DNA of 14,582 bases from JBDTVS01 sp040007095 (GTDB taxonomy: Bacteria > Acidobacteriota > Vicinamibacteria > Vicinamibacterales > CAVVIG01), in assembly GCA_040007095.1 (NCBI GenBank), contig JBDTVS010000213.1, positions 1 through 14,582 on the forward strand. Direction: 5' to 3'. The notes below the pieces were generated by a model. The model saw only the letters and a program-made list of their open reading frames with translations, was not told where the DNA came from and searched no databases. The position numbers and the translations under genes are program-made. Shown one piece after another: positions 7,045-14,536 of the stretch (positions within the stretch are counted from its first letter, which is position 1; each line of letters begins with the position of its first letter).

Positions 7045-7149
7045 CATCTCTCCACTCGCGAAGGGCCGTGGCAAGCACGAGGGATGCCCGTGTTTCCTCC
7101 GCCGGCCCCAATGACTCTGTTACATTCTACGGAGCAGAGGAGCAGTCCC

Positions 7150-9282
7150 ATGATCCGTGGGTTCCAGGTATCGTTGTGCACCGCTCTCGTTTGCGCGATG
7201 CTGGTTGCCGTGTCACATACACAGTCGCTCGATTATCCCAGGCCGAAGAAGGTCGACGTCGTCGACGACTACTTCGGCACGAAGGTCGCGGATCCGTACC
7301 GGTGGATGGAGGATCTCAACGCGGCCGAGGTCACCAAGTGGGTGGAGGCGCAGAACGCCGTCACCTTCAAGTACCTTGACACGCTCCCGATGCGCGAGGG
7401 GCTGCGCAAGCGGATCACCGAGCTCTGGAACTACGCGCGCGTCTCTGCACCGTACTACAAGGGCGGGCGGTGGTTCTACTCGCGCAACACCGGTCTGCAG
7501 CGGCAGGCGGTGGTGTTCACGCGCGTCAGCCTGACATCGGCCGAGACGGTCGCGCTGGATCCGAACACGCTGTCGCCCGACGGCTCGATTGCACTGGCGG
7601 ACTTCGTGCCGTCGCCGGACGGGACGAGATTCGCGTATGGCCTGTCGGAAGGCGGGTCGGATTGGTCCACGTTTCACGTGCGGGAGTTGCAAGGCGGCAA
7701 GGAGCTGACCGACACGATTCGCTGGGTGAAGTTCAGTACCCTGGCGTGGACGAAGGACGGCAAGGGGTTCTTCTACGGACGGTATCCGGAGCCTCCGGCG
7801 GGCAAGGCGATCGAGACCGCCGTCCGCGACAAGAAGATCTATTACCACGTGCTCGGCACCAACCAGTCGGCCGATCGGCTCATCTACGAACGGACCGACG
7901 AGCCGATGCTGTTCATCGACGCCGACCTGGACGAAACGTCCCGCTATCTGTTCATCCAGACGAACAAGGGCACGAGCAACAAGAACGAGCTCTTCGTGAA
8001 GGATCTGGGCGACGCGTCGGTCCCGAAACTGGATGCGCCGGTCACTCCGCTCTATCCCGGCCACACGGCCGCTTACCTGCCCCTCGGCGTCGTCAACGGC
8101 ACGCTGTATCTGCAGACCGATCGTGAGGCGCCGCTCAAGAAGATCGTCAGCGTGCCGATCGCGCGTCCGGATGCGGCGAACTGGAAGACGATCGTGCCGG
8201 AGGGGAAGGACTCGATCGAGTTCTCGGGGCTCGTGGCCGGTCAGGTTGCCGTCAGCGCTCTGCAGGATGTCGCGAGCACGCTGCGCTTTTATCGGCTGGA
8301 CGGCACGCCGGCAGCGACCGCCAGGACGCCGGACCTGGGCACCATCAACGGCCTGTCCGGCCGCTTCGATCGCTCCGAGATCTTCTATACCTTCACCTCG
8401 CCGTTGTATCCCTCCACGGTGTTCCGATTCGACCCTGGCACGGGCGCCAGCACGGCCTTCGAACCACCGAAGGTGAGCTTCGATCCCGCGCAATACGAGA
8501 CCGAGCGGGTGTTCTTCGCGTCGAAGGACGGCACGCGCGTGCCGATGTTCATCACGCACAAGAAGGGCCTCAAGAAGGACGGGACGAACCCGACCATGTT
8601 GTACGCGTACGGCGGGTTCGACATCGCCATCCAGCCGACCTACCGGCAGGATGTGCCGGCCTGGCTCGAGCGCGGCGGCGTCTGGGCGACGGCAAGCCTG
8701 CGCGGCGGCAGTGAGTACGGCGAGGTGTGGCACGAGGCCGGCATGTTCGGGAAGAAGCAGAACGTGTTCGACGATTTCATTGCCGCGGCCGAGTACCTCG
8801 TGCGGGAGCGCTACGCGAGCCCGCAGACGCTCGGGATCATGGGCGGGTCGAACGGAGGCCTGCTGGTTGGCGCGGTGATGGAACAACGGCCTGATTTGTT
8901 TGCCGTGGCATTGCCCGCCGTCGGGGTGATGGACATGCTCCGCTACCACAAGTTCAGCGGCGGATCGGCGTGGGCCACCGAGTACGGCTCGTCGGAGGAT
9001 CAGAAGGCGTTCGACTACCTGTTCAGGTACTCACCGCTGCACAACGTGAAGGCCGGCGTCTGCTATCCCGCGACGCTGGTGACGACGGCCGACCACGACG
9101 ATCGCGTCGTGCCGAGCCATTCGTTCAAGTTCGCGGCGACCCTCCAGGCGGCGCAGGGGTGCGCGAAGCCGGTCCTCATCCGGGTCGAGACGCAGGCGTC
9201 GCACGGCTACCGGCCGACCGACAAGCGGATCGCCGAACTGGCCGACGAATGGGCCTTCGCCGAGGCGAACATGAAGCGGTGA
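7150..9282 (+). CDS. Secreted prolyl oligopeptidase (S9A family)
   Basis: This 710-residue serine peptidase cleaves short peptides after proline. A signal peptide (about residues 1-25, FQVSLCTALVCAMLVAVSHT) suggests export. The S9 N-terminal propeller domain starts at DYPRPKKVDVVDDYFGTKVADPYRWMED. The alpha/beta-hydrolase domain occupies roughly the last 260 residues. The triad is visible as S567 (GIMGGSNGGLLVG), D650 (TADHDDRVVPSHSFKF) and H685 (ASHGYRPTDK, where mammalian enzymes read GHGAGK). The length matches the family (about 700). ATG 7150 has AGAGGAG 7 bases upstream. The frame is open upstream to 6406, but that part is antisense to the ABC gene. A weak TACATT at 7121 could be a -10 element. 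Confidence 0.93.
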   Translation: MIRGFQVSLCTALVCAMLVAVSHTQSLDYPRPKKVDVVDDYFGTKVADPYRWMEDLNAAEVTKWVEAQNAVTFKYLDTLPMREGLRKRITELWNYARVSAPYYKGGRWFYSRNTGLQRQAVVFTRVSLTSAETVALDPNTLSPDGSIALADFVPSPDGTRFAYGLSEGGSDWSTFHVRELQGGKELTDTIRWVKFSTLAWTKDGKGFFYGRYPEPPAGKAIETAVRDKKIYYHVLGTNQSADRLIYERTDEPMLFIDADLDETSRYLFIQTNKGTSNKNELFVKDLGDASVPKLDAPVTPLYPGHTAAYLPLGVVNGTLYLQTDREAPLKKIVSVPIARPDAANWKTIVPEGKDSIEFSGLVAGQVAVSALQDVASTLRFYRLDGTPAATARTPDLGTINGLSGRFDRSEIFYTFTSPLYPSTVFRFDPGTGASTAFEPPKVSFDPAQYETERVFFASKDGTRVPMFITHKKGLKKDGTNPTMLYAYGGFDIAIQPTYRQDVPAWLERGGVWATASLRGGSEYGEVWHEAGMFGKKQNVFDDFIAAAEYLVRERYASPQTLGIMGGSNGGLLVGAVMEQRPDLFAVALPAVGVMDMLRYHKFSGGSAWATEYGSSEDQKAFDYLFRYSPLHNVKAGVCYPATLVTTADHDDRVVPSHSFKFAATLQAAQGCAKPVLIRVETQASHGYRPTDKRIAELADEWAFAEANMKR

Positions 9283-9309
9283 CGGCCGAGATCGCAGAAC
9301 AAGACTGGG

Positions 9310-9490
9310 AACCACGAAGATCACAAAGGTCACAAAGAAACGCTATTTGGAAACTCGGTCCAGCTAAGCGGCCTCAGCTAAACCTACGCCGGTTGGCCGA
9401 AGCCTTTGCAAAGGCGGAAGCCGCACGCTATGTACAACTTGAAACGCGTCGCTTCGGGATCCTTCGTGTTCTTTGTGTCCTTTGTGGTTC
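9310..9490. repeat. Composite intergenic repeat with inverted 9-bp-unit arms
   Basis: The left arm (9310-9338) reads CCACGAAGA, TCACAAAGG, TCACAAAGA on the plus strand. The right arm (9459-9490) reads CCACAAAGG, ACACAAAGA, ACACGAAGG on the minus strand. Both have a strict 9-base period. The core between them holds the perfect palindrome GCCTTTGCAAAGGC (about 9408-9421) within a larger inverted-repeat-like block. Translations give HKEHEG-type low-complexity peptides, which I treat as spurious. The block fills most of the 254 bp between the peptidase gene and the sulfatase-like gene, and no other gene is seen there. Confidence 0.7.
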
Positions 9491-9536
9491 AGAATAGTCC
9501 GCTCTCTTGGCGGGCGTTGAGCGTCGTTCTCCCGGT

Positions 9537-11636
9537 TCACTGCTGCTGATAGTGCCGGCGGTTGGCTTCCGTCCACGCGGCGAGGCGCTGGCGCAGGCGG
9601 GCGCTGCGCACGGGCTCGGCGGCGGCGAGATTGTGCTGCTCGTCAGGATCGTGCTGCAGATCGTAGAGCTCTTCGATGCCCTCGCGTAGATCGTAGATGT
9701 ATTTCCAGCGATCCTCCCGCACGCCGAGCCTGAAGCGGTCTTCGGCGACGTAGAAATACGCGCGCGGCGGATGCCCGGGGTCGAGGAGGCTTCGGCCCTG
9801 CCAGTCCGCGGCGGGCGCGAGCCCAGCCAACTCGGCAATCGTTGGCGCCAGATCGACGTGACCGCCGATCGTCTTCGAGCGCATCGCCGATTTGTAGAGC
9901 CGCGGATACCAGAGCATCAGCGGCACGTTCCCGTCTTCCTGGTAGATTGTTCGGCCCTGCATGTAGCTCCCCGCGTGGGGAAACCCGAACGCCTGGCCGT
10001 GATCTCCAACCACGACCACGAGCGTGCGCTGGTCCAGGCCGGCGCGGCGAATGCCCTCCAGCATCCTTCCGAGATGCGCATCGGTTTCGTGCAGCACGTT
10101 CAGATAGCGGTTCAAGTCGTATTCATCGGCTACCGGCTCGCGCACCAGATCGAGCAGCGGCACACCCGGCGTCGGCTCGTACGGATGGTGCGTCTGCTGC
10201 GTCCAGCCCATGATGAAGAATGGCCGCCTGGGCTCCTGCGCGATGTAGGACAGGATCCCCTCGAACATGCAGCGGTCCTCCACGCCCCACGACGAGAGCG
10301 GCTCCGTACACGCCAACTGGTGATCGTCACGGATCTCGCCGAAGCCGCGGCCCTCGAGAAATGTCGACCACCCGGCCCAGCTCATGTCGCTCGGCGTGAT
10401 GAACGCCGTCCGATAGCCGCGTCTCTCGAACGTGGTGGCCAGCGACGTGCCGGCCAGACGCGGGTACTCGTCGGTGATGTCGCGGAAATCGAGTTTGGGA
10501 TAGATCGAGAGAAGAATCGCGGCGAGCGAATTCGAGCTGCGGCCGATGTGCGCGTAGAAGTTGTCGAACACCAGGCCGTGCGCCGACTCGGCGACGAGCG
10601 ACGGTGTGGTGTTGTCGTAGACGCGGCTGTTCAGGCTGGTCCATCGGGCCCCAACCGATTCCAGCACGATCAGGATGACGTTCAACGGCGGTCCCGCGGC
10701 TGCGTGCGTCGGCGCGAGGGGCCGCGCACGCGCGCCGAGCGGTTCAAAATCGGCGAGATCCGCCGGATCGAAGCGATCGCTCATCTCGACGCCGCCGCCG
10801 CTCCTGACGGCTCTCCACCACGACGACACGAACACCCATTCGGGATTCTCCGCGATCGCGCGATCCGCCCTCGTCGTCCACCGGCTTGAGTATGCGTCCG
10901 CGCCGACGGCGATCCACGCCAGCGCCACCGCCCCGGCGGTCGCCGCGCGCACATAGGACCCGCTTCCAGCGCGGCTGAGCAGTTGACGCCGGCGTGCGAA
11001 ACGAGTGCGGTCCGTGGATGGAAATTCGTGGGTGGGGTCCGGCTGGGGGTGGACCGCGGGACTGCCGCTATGGCGGCGGCCCGCTTCAGAGTGACCGTGA
11101 CGCCCACCTCGCGCCGATATCCACACCAGGGCAACGTAGGCGAGGGGCAGACACACGAGGCCCGCGATGAAGCCGGGCCGAAGGTACGTCGTGACCGACG
11201 ACCGCAACATCCGGACGTCGCCAACCAGTGCCAGGAGCGGATAGGTCAGGAAGCCGCCGAAAAGCGGGAACATGACGACGTTCAGGACGGCATAGAGACA
11301 CAGCAGCGTCGCGCAGGCGGTGAACGCGACGACGACCACGAGCCGCGCGGTCCGTCGACGCGCGCACAAGGCGAGCATCGCGCGAGCGACGGACCAGAAC
11401 AGCACCACGAACACCACGTCGGCATACGAGATGGCGGCCAGCGCCCGGAGGTAGAGCTGACCGACTTCCCGCGCGGGCGTGCCGGCGAGGCCCAGGTGGA
11501 ACCCCTTGATCGCGACGAGCGCAAACGCGAGCCACACACTCGCCCAGAACAGCCACCGCTCGAGCCCAAGGGCTGATGGCTGACGGCTGATGGCCGACGG
11601 GTGATCGTCAATGGATGATGGCTTCAATAGACTCAC
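9537..11636 (-). CDS. Membrane sulfatase/LTA-synthase-fold enzyme
   Basis: This 699-residue protein has about five or six N-terminal membrane segments (near residues 29-46, 64-88, 98-124, 128-140, 155-174 and 231-247), then an extracytoplasmic alkaline-phosphatase-superfamily domain (about 317-690). Visible metal and active-site elements are E326 (NVILIVLESVG), S367/S368 in HIGRSSNSLAAI where LtaS has its Thr nucleophile, DH at 545-546 (VVVGDHGQAFG) and H593 (GGHVDLAPTIAELAG). The tail RWKYIYDLREGIEELYDL then DPDEQHNL is typical of sulfatases. The substrate is open: phosphoglycerol or phosphoethanolamine transfer, or sulfate ester cleavage. I take GTG 11636, 4 bases after the methyltransferase stop, with GAGGAA about 10-12 bases upstream. 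GTG 11537 is an alternative that removes the 7-bp repeat from the coding region. Confidence 0.85.
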   Translation of the reverse strand: MSLLKPSSIDDHPSAISRQPSALGLERWLFWASVWLAFALVAIKGFHLGLAGTPAREVGQLYLRALAAISYADVVFVVLFWSVARAMLALCARRRTARLVVVVAFTACATLLCLYAVLNVVMFPLFGGFLTYPLLALVGDVRMLRSSVTTYLRPGFIAGLVCLPLAYVALVWISARGGRHGHSEAGRRHSGSPAVHPQPDPTHEFPSTDRTRFARRRQLLSRAGSGSYVRAATAGAVALAWIAVGADAYSSRWTTRADRAIAENPEWVFVSSWWRAVRSGGGVEMSDRFDPADLADFEPLGARARPLAPTHAAAGPPLNVILIVLESVGARWTSLNSRVYDNTTPSLVAESAHGLVFDNFYAHIGRSSNSLAAILLSIYPKLDFRDITDEYPRLAGTSLATTFERRGYRTAFITPSDMSWAGWSTFLEGRGFGEIRDDHQLACTEPLSSWGVEDRCMFEGILSYIAQEPRRPFFIMGWTQQTHHPYEPTPGVPLLDLVREPVADEYDLNRYLNVLHETDAHLGRMLEGIRRAGLDQRTLVVVVGDHGQAFGFPHAGSYMQGRTIYQEDGNVPLMLWYPRLYKSAMRSKTIGGHVDLAPTIAELAGLAPAADWQGRSLLDPGHPPRAYFYVAEDRFRLGVREDRWKYIYDLREGIEELYDLQHDPDEQHNLAAAEPVRSARLRQRLAAWTEANRRHYQQQ
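11571..11619 (+). repeat. Tandem 7-bp repeat at the 5' end of the sulfatase-like gene
   Basis: Successive heptamers read GGCTGAT, GGCTGAC, GGCTGAT, GGCCGAC, GGGTGAT, CGTCAAT, GGATGAT. The period is 7, and the first five units are close copies. The array lies at codons about 6-22 if translation starts at GTG 11636. It encodes HPSAISRQPSA, which does not look like part of a conserved domain. Confidence 0.75.
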
Positions 11637-11640
11637 GCCG

Positions 11641-12816
11641 CTAGAATTCCTCGACCAGCGCAAACCTCGGATCGGCGGCGAGGCACGGCGCTTCGGCAAG
11701 CCCCAGCTCCTTCCGGACGATGTTCGTGCCGCGGACGATGGCGACCATCTTGTAAAAGGCAATGCGACGGCTCATGCCCTCGCGGCCGAACCCGCAGTCG
11801 CTCGACAAGGCCAACCGTTCCACGGGGATGTACTTCAGCGCGCGGCGAATCAGGTCCGCCACCTGCTCGGGACGCTCTACCTGCAGGTTGCGATGGTCCA
11901 CCACCCCGATGGCGATCTTCTTGTCGGTGATCGCCTGGCCGATGGCTTCGAGATCCATTCCGCCGCTCGTGGCGCACTCGAAGGTCAGCAGATCGACGTC
12001 GAGCTTGTTCAGGTAGGGCAGTGCGTCTTTGTAGGACTGGTTGGTGGCGAAGAGACGCTGCTGGGCTGGATTGCCCCAGCAGGTGTGGGCCCACACCTCG
12101 GTGAGATCGCGGAGGCCCTTGACGGTGTCGTTGAACACCTCGATGAAGAACTCCACGCCCAGCTGTGGGCCGCCACCGCGCTGGATGCCGACCAGGTGGA
12201 TGTTCGGCTCTTCCATTTGAATGATCGAGCAGCCGGCCCCCGCCAGTTCGAGCAGTTCTTCGCGCATCGCGGCGCTGACGCCGCGAATCAGCTCCTCCTG
12301 TGTCGCGTAGTGATCGTTGCCGACCGACGTGCCGATCAGCTCCGGCGTAATCGTGCCGAACTTCACCGGCCTCGTCGTCATGCCCTGGGCCATCTTCCAC
12401 AGCGACGTGTACTGCAGCGGTCCCCGCTCGATCGTGTCGGTGCAGCGGGGCATCGCGCGGCTCTCCATCACCTCGAAGATGATGTCGCCCTTCACGGTGC
12501 CGCCGTAGCCTTTGCGCACGCGCTGGTAGTCGCCCCCGGACAGGCCCTTGAACCGTCTGGCCGGGTACTGAAACCAGCTCATGCCGCCGACGTCGGTATC
12601 GAACCTGGCGTCGCCGTCGGTGACGATGTCGAGGCCGGCGCGCTCCTGATCGCGAAGATAGGTCGAGACCGCGTCGGTGTACTGCTCGCGGAAGCGCGCA
12701 TCCGCCAGTGCGTCGCGGAAGGGGCGCATGGCGAGGTTTTCGGTATACCAGGCCGGCCGCGGCAGGGAGCCTGTGATGGTGGTGGGCAGCGTCAACTCTT
12801 TCGTGGCTTTCAGCAT
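11641..12816 (-). CDS. Cobalamin-independent methionine synthase C-terminal-type methyltransferase
   Basis: This 391-residue protein corresponds to the catalytic C-terminal barrel of MetE and lacks the N-terminal half of the roughly 750-residue enzyme. All expected zinc ligands are present: H244 and C246 (VWAHTCWGN), E280 (LLTFECATSGG) and C341 (LSSDCGFGRE). Other family blocks are TTITGSLPRP near the start, LDIVTDGDARF and IIQMEEPNIHL. It probably transfers a methyl group to a thiol such as homocysteine. Short MetE-like proteins may use donors other than methyltetrahydrofolate polyglutamate, so the substrate is uncertain. ATG 12816 has no Shine-Dalgarno sequence but lies just after a TATAGT box, so a leaderless transcript is possible. 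The sulfatase-like gene follows 4 bases after the stop, suggesting co-transcription. Confidence 0.9.
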   Translation of the reverse strand: MLKATKELTLPTTITGSLPRPAWYTENLAMRPFRDALADARFREQYTDAVSTYLRDQERAGLDIVTDGDARFDTDVGGMSWFQYPARRFKGLSGGDYQRVRKGYGGTVKGDIIFEVMESRAMPRCTDTIERGPLQYTSLWKMAQGMTTRPVKFGTITPELIGTSVGNDHYATQEELIRGVSAAMREELLELAGAGCSIIQMEEPNIHLVGIQRGGGPQLGVEFFIEVFNDTVKGLRDLTEVWAHTCWGNPAQQRLFATNQSYKDALPYLNKLDVDLLTFECATSGGMDLEAIGQAITDKKIAIGVVDHRNLQVERPEQVADLIRRALKYIPVERLALSSDCGFGREGMSRRIAFYKMVAIVRGTNIVRKELGLAEAPCLAADPRFALVEEF

Positions 12817-12824
12817 TGGAAAGA

Positions 12825-12834
12825 ACTATATAGT
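12825..12834. promoter_or_regulatory. Palindromic ACTATATAGT between divergent genes
   Basis: The 43-bp gap between the methyltransferase gene (minus) and the secreted-protein gene (plus) contains the perfect 10-bp palindrome ACTATATAGT, which stands out in GC-rich DNA. Each strand offers a TATAGT -10-like hexamer. On the minus strand it ends 8 bases before ATG 12816, which would suit a leaderless message. On the plus strand it would leave a leader of about 20 bases before ATG 12860. No convincing -35 element is seen on either strand. Confidence 0.35.
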
Positions 12835-12859
12835 CTTCTATCGGTTGCGCTCGCTGCCC

Positions 12860-13888
12860 ATGACACGGCGCTTGGCTTTCGTCACCGTTCTCGCGCTCAC
12901 GCTTGGCGTCAGCCTCGGATCGCCGCGGCCGGCGGCGCGCGAGGAGCTGCCCTCGCGGCTGACCGACCGCGAGTTCTGGCGGCTGGCCGTCGAGTCGTCC
13001 GAAGCCGACGGTTTCTTCCGATCCGATACCCTGACCTCGAACGAACTGCTGTATCAGCGAGTGATTCCCGAGTTGCTCGAGCGGACACCGCGCGGCGCGG
13101 TGTATCTCGGCGTCGGTCCGGAACAGAACTTCACCTACATCGCCGCGGTGCGGCCGCGGATGGCGATCATCTTCGACATCCGGCGCGGCAACATGCTGGT
13201 GCAGTTGATGTACAAGGCGCTCTTCGAACTGGCCAGGGACCGGGCCGACTTCGTATCGCTGCTGTTTTCGAGACCTCGACCGGCGGGATTGGGTCCGGCC
13301 TCCACTGCCGCCGATCTCTTTTCGGCCTTCGGCGCCATCCAGGGCGACGAAGCACTCTATGCGCGGAACCTGGCAGCCGTCGAGACGCGGTTGACGAAGA
13401 CCCACGGCCTGTCGTTGTCGCCGAAGGATATCGACGGGGTCGAGTACGCCTACCACGCGTTCTTTTCGCGGGGCTTTCGCGTCCGTGCGTCGCCCAGCTA
13501 TGCGGACCTGATGACGCAAACCGACAATCGAGGCCGGCCGCTCAGCTATCTGCAGACTGAAGACAATTTCCTGTTCCTCAAGGACCTCGAGTCGAGGAAT
13601 CTGGTCGTGCCCGTGATCGGCGATTTCGCCGGTCCAAAGGCGATCCGCGCGGTGGCAGAGTACTTGAGGGCGCACGATGCAACCGTCGGGGCGTTCTACC
13701 TCTCGAACGTCGAGCAGTATCTGAATCAGGATGGCAAGTGGGACGCATTCTGTCGCAATTTCTCGACGCTGCCGATCGTGCCCTCGAGCACGTTCATTCG
13801 CTCGTCCACGGGGCGCGGCGTCGGCTTTGGCGTGGGGTTTGTCAACAGTCTCGGTTCGATGGTGGCTGAGGCCCGCGAGTGCCGGTGA
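12860..13888 (+). CDS. Exported protein of unknown function, possible methyltransferase-like fold
   Basis: This 342-residue protein begins with a signal peptide, MTRRLAFVTVLALTLGVSLG, followed by a mature part from about residue 25. The segment GAVYLGVGPEQNFTYIAAVR followed by MAIIFDIRRGN resembles motif I and the acidic loop of Rossmann-type SAM methyltransferases. The rest (LMYKALFELARDRADFVSLL, YLQTEDNFLFLKDLESRNL, VGAFYLSNVEQYL) is compatible with that fold. I recognise this as a conserved bacterial hypothetical protein but cannot name a function, and export would be unusual for a SAM enzyme. ATG 12860 has no obvious ribosome binding site. The frame is open upstream to 12677, but that part is antisense to the methyltransferase gene. 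The CHRD gene begins 41 bp after its stop, probably in the same operon. Confidence 0.8.
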   Translation: MTRRLAFVTVLALTLGVSLGSPRPAAREELPSRLTDREFWRLAVESSEADGFFRSDTLTSNELLYQRVIPELLERTPRGAVYLGVGPEQNFTYIAAVRPRMAIIFDIRRGNMLVQLMYKALFELARDRADFVSLLFSRPRPAGLGPASTAADLFSAFGAIQGDEALYARNLAAVETRLTKTHGLSLSPKDIDGVEYAYHAFFSRGFRVRASPSYADLMTQTDNRGRPLSYLQTEDNFLFLKDLESRNLVVPVIGDFAGPKAIRAVAEYLRAHDATVGAFYLSNVEQYLNQDGKWDAFCRNFSTLPIVPSSTFIRSSTGRGVGFGVGFVNSLGSMVAEARECR

Positions 13889-13929
13889 CGGAACATTTCT
13901 GCAGGCTTCACGCGGGGAGTACCAGGCTG

Positions 13930-14355
13930 ATGTCTCGATGGTTCGCGGCGATCGCCGCCATGGCGATCGTCTCGGGGTCCGTGGTCTGGGCGCAGAGCGA
14001 CATGTTCAAGGCGCGTCTGTCGCCGGTGCCTGTGGCGAACTCCAACGCGGGCATTACCGGGCTGGGATCGGCGACGGCGACATTGATGGGCCGTAGCCTG
14101 GCGGTTCGGGGCACATTCGAGGGGATGCGCTCGGCCGCCACCATCGCGCAGATTCACCTGGGGCAGCGCGGCGTCCGCGGTCCGGTGATGTTCGATCTGA
14201 CGGTGACCAAAGCAACGAGCGGTACGCTGACTGGCACCTTCACACTCACGCCGGTGCAGGTGGAGGCGGTCAAGGGCGGCCGGTTCTACATCCAGATTCA
14301 CAGCGAAAACGCACCAGACGGCAATCTCTGGGGCTGGCTGCTGGCACCCTCTTGA
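13930..14355 (+). CDS. Secreted CHRD-domain protein
   Basis: This 141-residue protein has a signal peptide (MSRWFAAIAAMAIVSGSVVW, cleavage likely near AQ-S at residue 22) and then a single CHRD domain. Typical pieces are FKARLSPVPVANSNAGITGLG, GTFEGMRSAATIAQIHLGQRG and GGRFYIQIHSENAPDGNLWGW. CHRD domains were named from chordin, occur in secreted bacterial proteins, and lack a settled function. ATG 13930 has GGGGAG about 10 bases upstream. An upstream ATG at 13879 would give a start inside the preceding gene and would hide the signal peptide, so I reject it. Confidence 0.85.
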   Translation: MSRWFAAIAAMAIVSGSVVWAQSDMFKARLSPVPVANSNAGITGLGSATATLMGRSLAVRGTFEGMRSAATIAQIHLGQRGVRGPVMFDLTVTKATSGTLTGTFTLTPVQVEAVKGGRFYIQIHSENAPDGNLWGWLLAPS

Positions 14356-14357
14356 GC

Positions 14358-14421
14358 AAACCTGAAGATTCTCACCCGGCCCTTTGCATCTGCACGCCCG
14401 TGCGTGGCTTCAAGAAGGTTT
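14358..14421 (+). terminator. Possible terminator-like inverted repeat after the CHRD gene
   Basis: AAACCTGAAG (14358-14367) can pair imperfectly with CTTCAAGAAGGTTT (14408-14421). A GCACG/CGTGC mini-hairpin lies between them. There is no clear T-run, so intrinsic termination is only a weak suggestion. Confidence 0.25.
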
Positions 14422-14438
14422 AGACCTCGACCAGACGA

Positions 14439-14536
14439 CTAGTGTCCTGCGTTCGATGATTTAGTACACGGCTTCCGGCGCGCGGCGGGATGCCCCGCCC
14501 GGAAGACGTCCTAAAGCGTCGGACGCAGGACACTAG
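14439..14536. mobile_element. 98-bp MITE-like palindromic element
   Basis: The ends are inverted repeats. Bases 14439-14464 match the reverse complement of 14511-14536 at 23 of 26 positions, and the first 14 (CTAGTGTCCTGCGT) match perfectly. Inside, CTTCCGG (14472-14478) pairs with CCGGAAG (14499-14505), so nearly the whole element folds as one long hairpin. It has no coding capacity. CTAG at both tips allows a TA target duplication as left by Tc1/mariner-IS630 type elements, which would make it a non-autonomous miniature. The family is inference. The remaining bases to 14582 show nothing recognisable. Confidence 0.75.

Noticed and set aside
6406..7149. Upstream extension of the prolyl oligopeptidase frame
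   Set aside because: It is antisense to the ABC ATPase. The signal peptide and a good ribosome binding site place the start at 7150.
7213..8949. 578-codon minus-strand frame opposite the peptidase
   Set aside because: A high-GC shadow with composition unlike a real protein and no domains.
9300..9500. CRISPR-like appearance of the short regular repeats
   Set aside because: The units are 9 bp, contiguous and without spacers, in inverted arms. No cas genes are present.
9364..9576. Short minus-strand frame encoding an HKGHKEHEG-type peptide
   Set aside because: It is a translation of the 9-bp intergenic repeat and runs into the 3' end of the sulfatase-like gene.
11611..13675. Very long open frames on both strands (649 and 680 codons) across the methyltransferase and exported-protein genes
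   Set aside because: They are Arg/His-rich shadows of the two real genes, span a divergent promoter and show no domain.
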